Shown in pieces: positions 37,626 to 49,900 of a stretch of 64,000 nucleotides of DNA. This DNA is from Branchiostoma floridae (taxonomy: Eukaryota > Chordata > Leptocardii > Amphioxiformes > Branchiostomatidae). The notes below the pieces were generated by a model. The model was not told the DNA's origin. It saw only the letters and a program-made list of their open reading frames with translations, and did no database searches. The DNA is taken from positions 18,523,041-18,587,040 of the forward strand of contig NC_049981.1 of the NCBI RefSeq assembly GCF_000003815.2, in the 5' to 3' direction. The translations under genes and the position numbers were made by a program. The number at the start of each line of letters is the position of its first letter. Positions within the stretch are counted from its first letter, which is position 1.

Positions 37626-40600
37626 CTATGATGTTTTCAGTCTGCTGACAACATCTTCCAATCGTGTTGCGACTCTGAGGCTTCCCTCGACGTGAAGCCT
37701 GCCGCTGCTGTAGGCCTGGAAGGGGCGGAGCTCACCTGAGAAGAGCTGCTGCATGTCAGTCACAGACATCGTCATGACAACGTCTGCTTCCTCATTTGGA
37801 GGTGGACCAACGCCAGCATCACCACCTCCTGTGGGGTTTAAAGATACGAGCTCAAATTTTCATATTTGTCTTAAAACGTCTACCATTAGTACATGTATTA
37901 TATGTACATGGACAATGAATCATTTGGACTGCTTGAAATGCTTTGGATAAAGGGAAAGGGAGAATTTGGAACCAGACAAACTGCTTTCCTCATAGCAATA
38001 AAAGCTCCTTGCTCATAGGAAGGATTTTGCTCACAAATTGTCTATGTCATTTTGTCCATCCGTAAATGATATAGAATGCGTTCGAACAACATTACACCAA
38101 CTTGGCCTGTATTGCTGTACTTAAAACATGAATATTTGCTTCCCCATCCTCTTAATAAATATGATAATGATACTAATGTTTCAGAGCACACAACCTTTCT
38201 ATATGTTAAAGCTATAGTCGGAACAGTCCATTGCAACTTTCTTTTGTAAAATGTGCACAATAGATGATATCCTACCATTTTTCAGATCGAGGTAAAATGT
38301 GCCACCGTCCTCTCCCTCCAGCTCAAACTGGTAGATTGCCCCCACCTGTTCAACAATGGACTCATCCAGAAGGAGTTTGACAGCTGACAGGAGTTCCCTG
38401 GGACTGAGACCAAAATCTGCAGACATTGTCCCAGAGGACTCTGGGATAGAGACTGCCACCATAGACCTGTCTTGTTCAGTCTTTCCACCTGAATAACAAG
38501 AGGAGTAACAAAAGACTGTGCTGTCTTATCTGTACATTTATAGAAAATACTGTTTTAGAGAAGAAAAATACCGTATATTCTCGAATAAAGTACGCACTTT
38601 TTTAACTTTTCAAAATTGGAAAGGTGCTACAAGTTGTTGCCAAAGTTGGGGTGCGTACTTTATTTGAGGTCACTGCACAGAGAAATGGTAAAAAAAAAGC
38701 CTAAAATAAAGCAAGGTGGAGCTACACTTCTAGTAATGTTTCAAAACATGCACACTGTTGTTGTCTTGTAGTTGTCTAAACATGAAACAAAGAAATTGTC
38801 TAAACATGATTTACATAAGATTGGCATTTGCATACAATCCTTTTGAGTTAGTGACTTTGACTTGTACAACTGGTTTTTCCTGATTTCTTCTACCAGTTCT
38901 CAGTGATTTTTATAATTTGCAGTAGGCAATTCACAAGTTCATAGAGACAATGACAGTGTAAATGCAGGTTATTTCATGCAAAATTTCATGCAAAATAACC
39001 TGGGGAAAACATCATAAATTTGAATTTATCCAGTTAAAGGTCTGTTCAAAATTGGTGGAGAAGGGGTGCGTACTTTATTTGAGTTTTTCCATTTTACCTT
39101 TCAGTCCCAGAGATCTGTCTAAGACTTGTCCAAAATCAGGGGTGCGTACTTTAATTGGGGTGCGTACTTTATTCGAGAATATACGGTAGTTAGGCTGAAA
39201 AATGTTCATTGTTCTTCTATATGCCCTTCTTTAATAGACACTTGTGTCCTTTTTTTGCATTACGCCAATTGTACAAAACATTACAGGTTTTTCAGATCCA
39301 GGTAAAATGACTACCACCATCCTCTTCCTCCAACAGTCTATCACAACATTCACATCTTGAAGGCCAGAAAAGTTTAGAAGGAGGATATCAGAATTTCATA
39401 TTGACAAGTAAAATATAATTCTTTCAGTTCATCCTTAAACTGGAACATGAATGACTGACAACAAGACACAAAATACAAAGAGGCACAAAACAAAATAATG
39501 AATAAGGGTAAGAAGGGATAGAAGGGGTGATCTTGAAATATGACATTTTATTTTTTTATGTTATCTACTCTTCATAGATCATAAATTGTTTTCATATGTA
39601 TATGATATATATTCGCATTTAAATTGTACAGAAGTGGAAGAAACCAATTGACCTCTTTCCCCATATTCAGCAACAATACCACTAATATACTCAAAAATAT
39701 CCATGCTATTGTACAGTTCCCATAAATGTCTGTGTTATGGGAACTTCCGAAATGCGAAATATCCTTCCCCATCCTTCTTTGACTATGACATGTGAGTGCA
39801 AAAAAGATTCTGGAACATAAAAAGATGTTTCCATTTGTGCTCTGTTGCTCACAATAAAAGGTAAAAAAAGTGCATTATAAGCAACAGCATTTTGCCAGAC
39901 AAGGCAGCAAGATTTGTAAGTTACCTCTCAGTCTAGGTTTTGCATTAGCCATCAGCCTTGCAGCTTTTTCTTTCCAGTTTCAGGAGTGAAAAAAGCAAAA
40001 ATGACGCATGAGGAAAACATTGCAAATCTGTAATGCAACTGTGCAGGCATCCATGTCATTTTACTGACTGAAAAAGTGTTTACTAAGAACTCACATCCTC
40101 TTAATGGAGGTTCCTGGTCAATATGCTTATGTCAACAATAATACTAAATTACAACAGTTCCTGATTACAAGAAACCATTGGAAGTACTATTCAATGAACA
40201 TAGACGTACAAAAAAACGTTTGTACAAAATGTACACTCCTCTAATGTTCAGCATCAAATATTACAAATCATACTTCTAGCTGTTCCTGCCGCCAGGTAAT
40301 CAAATTAATTTCTGCCAGTGATGTCATAGTAAACACAGTAACTTTTTTGGCACCTGACACAGCAACTTGCAAAAAAATGTTTGAGCAGCAAACAGTGAAT
40401 AATCATGGTAAAATATACAATTGTAAGTTTTCATAATATTTGCTTTTCTGCTTCTCAAGAGAACTTTTTTGCAAGTGGTACCAGGTTCAGAATTGGCTGC
40501 CATGTTTACTACGGCTGAAATTTAACTGTCAGCAGGAATCAAGAGCAGGAAAAATTATTTGTAAAATTTGATGTTCAAAAACATCAGAAGGGTGGATATT

Positions 40601-43600
40601 GTTCACTGAATAATACTATTGCTTCATGTTGTATTTTGGAGTCATAGGTACTTTAACAATGACAATGACTTTGCCATCACAATGCCAGCCTGTCCACTTC
40701 AAGCCACTTTACAAAGCAAATGGTCATATCTCATTAGCACCTTGGGTGCCTTAATACACTTCAGTCTTCCCTTAAGAACTGATATCAGCATTGTTGACAT
40801 TACCTAGAAAGTAATAAATTAGATTTCTGCTGTTTCAGATTATTTCCTCAATACTCAGTGATAGTTTGAAAACTCTCCACAGCTTTGAACATTGTGGAAA
40901 CATTGATGACAACTGTCTTAAGGGATGGACTGGGAAGGATGGGGGAGGGTGTAAATAATTTTCTGTCAAGTAAGGCCATGTTGATTTGATTTATATTGAT
41001 GATCAGGTGTGTGTGTTAATTTTCGTCCATTTTAAATAAAGTTTTTGACCATATTGTACAAAGATGCTGTAACATGAGCCATAAAGTGAAAATAATATCA
41101 GAAAACAGATACTAATGTTATAGAATACCAGTCAATTTCAAAGTCAAAGATGTGAAAGAACAAAAATAAAGAATCTATCGTTTGGTATTACCATAGTCTT
41201 TGTGTTCAGTCATTTGTTCAACCTTCCTGACCACTTGAGTTTCATAATTGAAAAGGCAACTTTTTCTGGGAAACTTTTTTTTTTGCACACTGACGTCAGT
41301 TTTAGGGTTCCCAAAGGATATCATTTATGAAATTGCATCCACATGGCCTTATGTTCAAGTCTTTAAAAGCTGTTCCAGTCCAGCCAACATTCTTGTACAA
41401 TCTTTCTCTAAAACAACCCAGTGGAAAAAATGTATTGACCCTCCCCTTATCTTTCCTGGTCCTCCTTTGACTAGCTGACAGTCCTTTTACCACAGTGTAG
41501 GGACACCGTACCTTTGCTTCCCCCTGAAGCCTGTTGTAAGAAATGCTGGGCCATCTGGAACACAGTCTGTACTTGTGGGGACATGGCCGGTCCACCCTGG
41601 GCAGGTCCATTGTTGCTAGGAGGGAGCAGTACCGGCCCATTGGCAGGAGGCCTCAGGATGGTGATCTGGGACCTGACAAAGAAAAACACATCAAAATTGA
41701 AGTACTAGTAATCAAATAGAAGTATAGTCAAACAATGGTGCTTACAGAAAGAAACAAAGAAACAAAGAAAGAAAAGAAGAGGAAGGGAGGGGATGAAGGA
41801 AAGAATGGAGGAAGAAAGGAAAGAAGGAATGAGAGAATGGAAGAAAAGAAACAGAGGAAGAAAGGAAGGGAGGGATGAAGGAAGAAAGGAAGAAAATGAT
41901 ATCAATGACATAATGGTGTGCTTCAGCTACAGGATGCATTTAGAGAAGGTTTAAGTCTATGTATCTACAGGAAAAGAAGCCAGTAGAAATACTCACAGTT
42001 CTAGTCGGCTGATCTCCACTCCCCAAATTTCTGCACTCTTATTCAGCTCCCTCTGGAATCGAATCATGGACATGTTTCACTATTCTATCTTGTCCATTAT
42101 CAGTTTTAAACGTCCAACTTTTTTGCATGCCCAGATGATCTTTATAATCAGATGTTGGAGATCCAGAAGAAAATGTCTCATTGACATTAACATCAAATCC
42201 AATTAGTAAAATCCTTTCATTGATCAAGTGGTGCAGCAACGATTGATGATGCAGCAACAATCAATGCCATGATGATGATGATACAGCAACAATTTCAGCA
42301 TAACTGTAGGACCATCTATAAGGAATGTTGGTAAAACCGTTCGTGGGTGCCCCCATACCCTGGGAGCCATCCGGGGTCGAGCAGCTTGGACAGTTTATCG
42401 GTAGCCCAAGACAGTCATGCTCGCCGAGCTCTTATTAGCGCCCCGGGGAGTTTAAGCCCGATTAAGTCCACCTGCCTCCGGGCTGAAACTCCCCGGAGCG
42501 CTAATGTGAGGTCGGTAGCGGGCTGGCTGCCTTGGCTTCCAGAACAAAACTCGTGAACAAATCTCGCAAGCTACCCGTCCTGTCTGGCTTCCCAGGGTAG
42601 TGCCCCCAGAGTGTTGTCATAAACTACTCCCTGGAACCACTGAGAAACTTGCCACTGCAAAGCTTCATCCCCTGCCTGGTGCTCAGGGGGACGGGGGAGA
42701 GAATGGCCATGACACTGCCGCCTGACATGGTACTTTCTTGAGAGACTTACAGGGACGTTAACACTTCCATGAACTCATGAGAGTATGACTTATAACTCGA
42801 GGAATTATGTGACAGATGCATCTCTTTTCACTATTCCTCTCAATCATGATAGAAATCAGCTGGAATTTTCCATGAGGCTCTCGCAACTAAAGCAAAAAAT
42901 TAGCCTGAGGGTCATACGATCATACTGGAAAAGGGATCATTAATTTCTCACTTCAAGGGAGGGACTGAAAAGAGCTTAAAGGTTTTGTAGGTTACACAGA
43001 TACCTGTAAGGCTGTGTTCAGGCTGTTCCTGTCTGTTTCGATATCATACAGCCCTTTCTTCAGAAGAACATTGTGCACCGTTGTTAGGGCTACGACACGG
43101 AGGGAGCCAATCAGGTCCTTAACCATCGTCTCCGCCAAGACAGCATCATAAATACGGTAGTACACATCAGCACCGACAGAGATGGCACCGCCGTCTTCTG
43201 TGTAGGCCTGGGATGTCAACGATAGTACAGATGTTATGATTTTAACTAAAAACATCAGCTTTGGTATCTGCTTGTTACAAACTCTGGGTGTTAGTTCATT
43301 CAGACCCTTGTAGCACCAAGTGGCACATAAGGGCAGCAAGTTTCCATGTAGTTTCAGTATATTCAATATGTACTTTCACAAGGAGGGGTTGCAAGCCCTT
43401 CTCCTTAAATGTCCTTGAGGCACCTCCTCGAACACGGGAACCCCATTTTATCCCTTCCTAAAGATGGGGGCGCAAAACCAAGATGAAAGATATCTCATCA
43501 AAAACTAAGTCAATTCAAACAAATTCTGATTGTTACAAACACGTTCATACATTATCTTTAAACATGGCTTTACGTCTGCTTTGTATGTACAATAGACAAT

Positions 43601-45564
43601 ATCAATTTCTATCTTTTAATCAAAGATCAAAGGCAACAACACTGTGTACGAATTATGCATATATATAGCTCTGAAATTTATCACCATCATCACAATCAGC
43701 TTTACCACAATATTCTCACAGAGACTACTTATCACAATATAGAAAACTTGCTAAATAAAGACAATGCTTACTGTTTGAGGCGGGACATTGAATGCCCGTT
43801 GTCTCATGTCAATCCGTCTACACCTGTCTATGCAAGGTAGTATGAACACCATTCCTGTAAAACATACAATGTACATGTACCATGTTTCTTTGAATACAGT
43901 CAGTTCAACAATCCATAATGCTCTGGAGGATTCCAGAGGCCCAAGTTATTGTATCGTGTTGATGACTTCTGAACGACATAATAGAACTAAACCGACTCTT
44001 GCAGTTTCAAAAAGGCTACATGAGGGCCAACCCGACCTGTCTTCAACTTAAAAATCATGACCATAGCATGTTCAGCACAAGGAATATCAAAACTGAAAGT
44101 TCTGCTGCAATACCACCACAAGCTGCGAGGGGCCCCAAAACCTAATTATTTCGAGATCTATCAAGACATACCTACCCACTTACTAAATATAAAGACAATT
44201 CATCCTTGCCTTTTTTATTTATTCTATTCATCTACATAGTACATACATACATGTAACGTTACACACATGCATAGAAACACTATTGAAAACATCGGAAGTG
44301 GTTTTCAAAATCATACACAAAAACAGTGAATAGTGGTTTTTGAAAATCTTTTAATAATTAAGATAGAGGAATCAGAGCACAAACCTGGTCCTTTAAGGGG
44401 CTGCTGCCGTCCCAGTCTGAACACCAGCAATCTTTCATAATTCTTAACGACCTGTCATGATAAAAAAAGGAAACTTCCAATATCATATAAAAATTCTTCT
44501 CATATGCTTAATTCTTAATGTACTTAAAAAACAGAGTATTTCATTTGGTTAATGACTATAGAAAAAATGTATGACATTTCAACATTGACAATACCAAACT
44601 AACAATGGAAAAGATTTTTAAATAGGTATGTAATGGAGACACCCTGTGACAGCTGGAGATTTTTTTAAGAAGCCATAATGATTACGGTTGCACTATGTAG
44701 TGTGTTCCCTGTACCTAACCCTGGCCCTATAAACCCCTAACCCTATCATCATTCCAGTGTGCAGGGCAATGCATAATTTCACAATGGTGCTACAATCAAG
44801 GGATTACATGACATCTACAAGTTAAATTCTGTCGATGACGGCTTAGGGAGTCATATTCCTAAACATACCTTAATTGCGAGACATGCGGAGAACGGACAGG
44901 TGAGGACCAGCAGCAGGTAACACAGACAGGTCACCAGCACGTGGATGCACCGAGCAAAACAGCTAGGTGGCGCTGCAGTACAGGACGGCAGGGAAACCAT
45001 AAAATCAAATGTGACACTGACAGCTTCTTCTCTCGATCAATAACTCATTTGTCACGGTCCATCGATGCGAATACAGGCCGGCAGAGGTTTATGGGGCTCT
45101 CAATAAAAATGATCCATGCAATTCGCATGCAAATGTTACGCCAAAACTGCTTCAAACCAGACAAGCAACACCACATAAACACACTCAAATCAGTCATAAC
45201 CTAATAGTAATAATTGAAGATTTGTTATTTGATCAGATACTACGACTATTCAGCACCGATAACAAAATAGCAAACGACTTATGATCCACATCATTTTACA
45301 CATAACGTGATCTGAACATGTTTCCATGAAATTGAATACAACTGCGATACGTGGGGGTTGACCAAATGACCTACAGAACGAATCGTTTCAGCAACATCAT
45401 ACGGTACCTGTGCTTTCGTCTTCGTGTCGTCTGGTGCCTCTGTTGTAGGTGAATCCCTCGGCTGGGTTCCCCTTGTTGAAGCCATAGGTGAAGGGAGAAC
45501 TGAAGTCGATCTTGTGCTCCTCCTCTGTCGGAATCTGTGAATATTTTACCCCAGAAAACGCCAT
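37626..45564 (-). CDS. STOML1: Stomatin-like protein 1 (SPFH + SCP2), complete
   Basis: Nine minus-strand exons (45408-45564, 44869-44972, 44385-44451, 43772-43854, 43004-43207, 41997-42052, 41512-41672, 38276-38488, 37626-37828) join in phase to 415 aa. Stomatin-like 1 is a membrane-anchored protein of late endosomes thought to link lipid transfer and membrane domains. Seen: an N-terminal YSQI (Y-x-x-hydrophobic, residues 8-11) in the place of the human sorting motif; a hydrophobic hairpin at about 62-86 (VLVTCLCYLLLVLTCPFSAC); a stomatin/SPFH domain at about 88-220 (YERLLVFRLGR, GMVFILPCID, SVGADVYYRIYD); and a C-terminal SCP2 sterol-carrier domain at about 300-413 (LYDLK-type YLDLKN, LFSGELRPFQAYSSGRL). 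The length is close to the human protein. Confidence 0.92.
38569..39188. mobile_element. 620-bp MITE, copy 2 (inverted relative to copy 1)
   Basis: Same ends and length as 20739-21358, in the opposite orientation. I saw no difference in the parts compared by eye, including the complete stretch with TTATTTTGCATGAAATTTTG. It lies in the STOML1-like intron between the SCP2 exon and a decayed exon copy. Confidence 0.9.
39288..39336 (-). pseudogene. Relic duplicate of part of STOML1 exon 8
   Basis: TTTCAGATCCAGGTAAAATG..CTACCACC.TCCTC.TCCTCCA matches the 3' end of exon 8 plus its flank at 38278-38323 with several substitutions. The exon continues no further, so this is a decayed partial duplication and unlikely to be used. 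Confidence 0.6.
39337..41511. other. STOML1 intron sequence, no exon seen
   Basis: Large intron between exons 8 and 7. A partial GGCCATGTTGATT-family copy lies at about 40973-41075. Otherwise AT-rich with no supported feature. Confidence 0.4.
41741..41890 (+). repeat. GA-rich low-complexity tract
   Basis: About 150 bp of almost pure purine (GAAAGAAGGAAGG-type words) in a STOML1 intron. The Ser/Phe/Pro-rich frames on the other strand are artefacts of the tract. Confidence 0.9.
42341..42610. mobile_element. GC-rich palindromic element
   Basis: Outer imperfect inverted repeats contain TACCCTGGGAGCCA and TACCCTGGGAAGCCA. An inner inverted repeat (ATTAGCGCCCCGGGGAGTTT near 42434 and AAACTCCCCGGAGCGCTAAT near 42486) forms a second stem. 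GC content is far above the surrounding intron. Confidence 0.7.
43370..43460 (-). repeat. Dispersed repeat fragment
   Basis: GGTTGCAAGCCCTTCTCC and GAGGCACCTCCTCGAACACG are the complement of words at 34990-35060 in the tetraspanin upstream region. Family not identified. Confidence 0.6.
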
Positions 45565-46959
45565 GGTTTTCACGTTACCGCCTCACACCCGCTCCACTAC
45601 CTTCTAAGTAATGTTATCGAAGGCGACGGAATAGAATTCTATTATGTCGTTTTTATGCAATTTCTTCACCATATAATCTATACAGTCTCACTAATAATAT
45701 TCCAATAATAATACTTACACCTATTAACTTTGCTTAATTAAGTACATGTATCTATATTTATCAAGTAATCATGTTGAAAGGTAGCTACTTTTAGGTTGTT
45801 TTGCTGCCCTCTATTTATGGGTCAAAGTTCGCAGATACAACCCATTCTTTGATGTTCTTAGAAACTCCAGTTTTAAGTTTTAAGAAAAAAAGTTCTTTCC
45901 TTTATCTAAAGCAGTTATGGCCCCCCAGAAACTCCCAATGGAAGTACTATAAAGGTGAGAGTCTTATGGACAGAAACTGCTATTCGCTTTCTATAGATTA
46001 TAATAAATCAATAGAGACATGGGATGACTGTCACGTTTGTTCCACTTACCATGATCTTATCACCTGTTCTCTCTACTCTAGACTTTAAACTAGTAGAAGT
46101 TAGTGATAAAGGTGAAATGCCCCGCCCTTAAGGTGCAAATGTCCATTGTGACGTTTGTTCCGGTATTGGTTCCCGTATCAAACCACTGACCTGAGGTCAA
46201 AGATATCGCTGTATCTGGAAAAAGTGAAATGTTTTAAGTAGCTGATTTCTAATAACCATCCACTTGTGTGAAAAATGTGGCTGTCAAAATGTATTAAGGT
46301 ATCTTAATCAATATTGAATGGGACGTGATTGACCAACGTCATCTGCCTATGTATTAATAGAATGTGTTATTGTTTAGAGTCAGTATATGTTCAGAGTATG
46401 AGTATACAATTGTAGTGGGACCGTCGCATGCATGCGCAGGGGTAACGTAACAGGGTCTAATGGGCATGTCTTAGCACAGACACTTTTGATTTTCTCTTAC
46501 CCACTTGACCACACCCTGTTCCTGAGTTGTAAGTCTTTGTTCCAATAACACCATATAATGCATGTTCTTTAAGCATTACCCACTTAGATCTTCCCTCAAA
46601 GTTAAAATAAAGAGAAAATAAAGATCTGCCAACACACATTTGGCCTCAGACTTCTTTATTCGTAAGTATACATCAAGAGAGTGAACAGATAATTATGATA
46701 CAATGCATTATTCATTTTCTAGCGTGATAGCCTTGAATATTGAGTGTACTCTCTCATACTGTTTAATAATTGATGAAGCCCATTGTGCAGTTGCCATAAA
46801 CACACATCTATTAACATTACCAACATTCCACTGCAGAATTCATTCTTAGTCAGGAACGAGGACTGGGTTGGAACTGCTGAGGGGTGAAATCACTGGGGAA
46901 AGGAACAACATTTATCTTTAGTGTCATTTCAGAAGTCTCCAAGTGTAGCATTTGTTGCC
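45565..46959. other. Shared upstream region of two divergent genes
   Basis: About 1.4 kb separate the start codons of the STOML1-like gene (minus) and the DUF4062-STAND gene (plus). No coding exon recognised. 46120-46200 and 46410-46450 have somewhat more CpG than their flanks. CATTTCAG at 46926-46932 before GAAGTC may be an acceptor bringing a noncoding exon to the plus-strand start. Confidence 0.4.
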
Positions 46960-49900
46960 ATGGGAACCAAGGTGTCCAAAGCCAAGCAGAGAAGTCCCTC
47001 CATCAGTCCCCATCCTGAACAGCATCATGGGACCACTCAGGCTGAGAACAGCTCACCTGGTACTAGTACTTTCCTGTTTATACTATAAGAGTGAAGTAAT
47101 ATACATGTAGTGACATTAAGTTAACATTTCATATTGATAAATGATATGCATGTTGATTATTGTTTGTGTTCCATAATGTCGCCAGGTAGTAATGCTGACA
47201 GTATATCATACACAACATTCTGATATAATTTGTAGTTGTGTCAGTTGCGCATATTTCCTAAACAGAAAGATTATTTTCAGGCCCAATCGGGCAGTATATA
47301 AAATTATCCTAATTTCTGAATTTATAGGCAAAAAGACATTTTATTGGGAGACATTTTACTGTATTACAAATTATGTATATCAAGCTCATATGTGATTAAT
47401 TACTATCTGAATGATCTCATCACTATTGACCAGTTGGCAATGGAGTATCAAAAGACCACCATAGTGCACCCAAAGGACAACCAGCTAACCAGATGTCCTC
47501 CCAATCAGCTGCTAAGATAGTTGCGGGATGTTGGGAGAAAATAGAACAACAGTGTGCACATAACCAGTCAGGTACATGGAACAGTAAGGGGAAGGACAGA
47601 GTACAAGCTGGATGGCAGGAAGTGAGAATCTTTGTTTCATCCACATTTGCTGACTTCCATGCTGAAAGAGAAGCACTGGTCAAGAAGGTCAGTAAGAATA
47701 CTTAGGGCTCACAAATTGAATTTAATCAGGCATATTCTGTCATTGGGTATTTTACAATTATTCAACATCATCATTATCTTTGCCATATATCAGTGTTTGC
47801 TAATACATGTATTATACATTGGCCGTTGGGCGATCCGACCCGCGGTCTGGCTGGTACCTCGGGTGATACGGAATACACCGTGTTGTATTTTATTTATGTC
47901 ATACCCACCTGAGAAAACCACTGTTTTGATGCGAAATGCACCAGAAGTTGAACAAATTTGTTGCCCTCGAAAAAAAAAAGCGTTGCAACAGTAATGTTCC
48001 AATGTCCAAATCAGGTATTCGAACTTTCGATGGCACCGTACTCGGCCCACTCAAAACAGTTCGATTTATCCAAATGGAGCCCGTGTGATAAGCCCGGGCC
48101 GTACGGAAAGTTATCCGCCGGTCCGGAACACCTGTATCGAACGTTTTCGCGTCATAGGTATGACATAAAACACAACGCTGTGTATTCTGTATCACTGAGG
48201 TACCAGCCTGACTGTGGTTAGGATCACTTGAAGGCCAGAGGGTGATCTGACAGGTGCAAGGGCTGGGACTGAGGGTGATGCAGAATATGCTGTGCCATAT
48301 TTTATGCACGTCATGCCCACCCAAGAAAGCACAGTCATGTTTTAATGCAAAATGCACCAGAGATTATTATATAAGAAGATTTGAAAAAAGAGTAATTCTA
48401 ACATCCAACTCCGGTATTCAATTTTTTGGCACACTCAAATTGAGTACAAATTATTCTATTGAATCCCATGTGATAACAGTAGAAGTCCATGTAATATTCC
48501 AAAATATCCCCTGGTATAGAACACCTATGTCAAATGTTATCGCATCCCAGATGTGACAGAATATTTAGCAAATTGCCTTCTGTTGAAATTTCTTATTGTC
48601 CAATCCATGCATGAACTAACTGAAGCATTTTTTAACCTCAACAGAAGGAAATTTCTTTTACACATTACAGATGAACACTGTAGCCAACGGCACTGCAGAA
48701 AAGCAGACTTGGTAGGGGACTCCCTACATTAACTAACACACCTTACAATCTAACATACTTTTTGAAATTATTAACCCAAGGTGTTTTTTTGGTTTCAAGA
48801 TGTTCTGATGACATCAATTGTTTGCTGTTGCACTAAAACCATTGATGATATTAACAATAAACTAATAAAATTTGATTCCTTGGAGAACTGCTCTTGCTGC
48901 TTTTTAGTAATTTTGTTACCAGGCTTTGTTAGGAAACTCACTGTCTTTAATATGTGAGTACATCTAATCATGCACTCATAACAACATTAATAGAGCATTC
49001 CTGGCCAAATTGCAAAAGAGAGTAATCTTCAAGCAAAGCTCTCGGGGGGGCAAAAACTGTATCCAAAAGGCTAAATAGGATCCAATTGGGCCCCAGGGGC
49101 CAACGGAATACTGCTTAGCCCTTAGATACGGCCTTTGCTCCTGATACATGCAGGTCTGCTCAGAGATTAAAGACGGGGCAAAGGACAGGGTTGAAGGGAA
49201 GTGGAACCATCACAAAGATGAGGTGTGCAGTATTGTACGGCTATTAGAAGTCACCACAGTTGCCACAGCCTCTCAAATCAAAGAGGAATGTTTTCTTTAT
49301 GTGGTAATCAAATCTACCTCACCAGAATATAATCTGATTGTATTATAATTCAATGTAATTTTTCTTTTATGCTCCCCCTTGCAGGTGTTCCCGGAACTGC
49401 GTGAGTGGTGCGAGGGGCGCCAGCTTCACCTGGTGGAATGTGACCTGAGGTGGGGGGTCCCCAAGGACTCCACCTCACAAACAACCATCAGCATCTGTCT
49501 GGAGGAGCTGGACAGGTGTCTCAAGGAGACAGATGGGCAGCCCTTCTTCTTGGCCATGCTAGGGGAAAGGTAAGTTCCTTCGAATGGTGGTGAGGGGTTT
49601 GAATCCTGCTGTGTCATTGATTTTGTGCCCTCATGTGAAAATGAGTAGTACTACCTAGTTTCAGCTAAGGACACCCCTCAGATAGGATGTTACATGGAGG
49701 AGACTGTGTTATATCACTATTCAAAGATCAAATGGTTTTGTATTTTGCAATTGTGAGCAATTAGCCAAAGTTTGCTATAATAGTTCTGATGAATGGAGAA
49801 TTTTTTTGAGATATTATCCACCCTCCACAGATATGGCTGGATCCCCTCAAGTGAAGATGTGTCAGCTGACATCAGAGACAATTTTGATTGGGTGGACCAC

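Noticed and set aside
41705-41939. Ser/Phe/Pro-rich frames on the minus strand
   Set aside because: Translation of the purine-rich low-complexity tract.
44700-44760. Interstitial telomere-like CCCTAACCC words
   Set aside because: Only two or three irregular copies; not a telomeric array.
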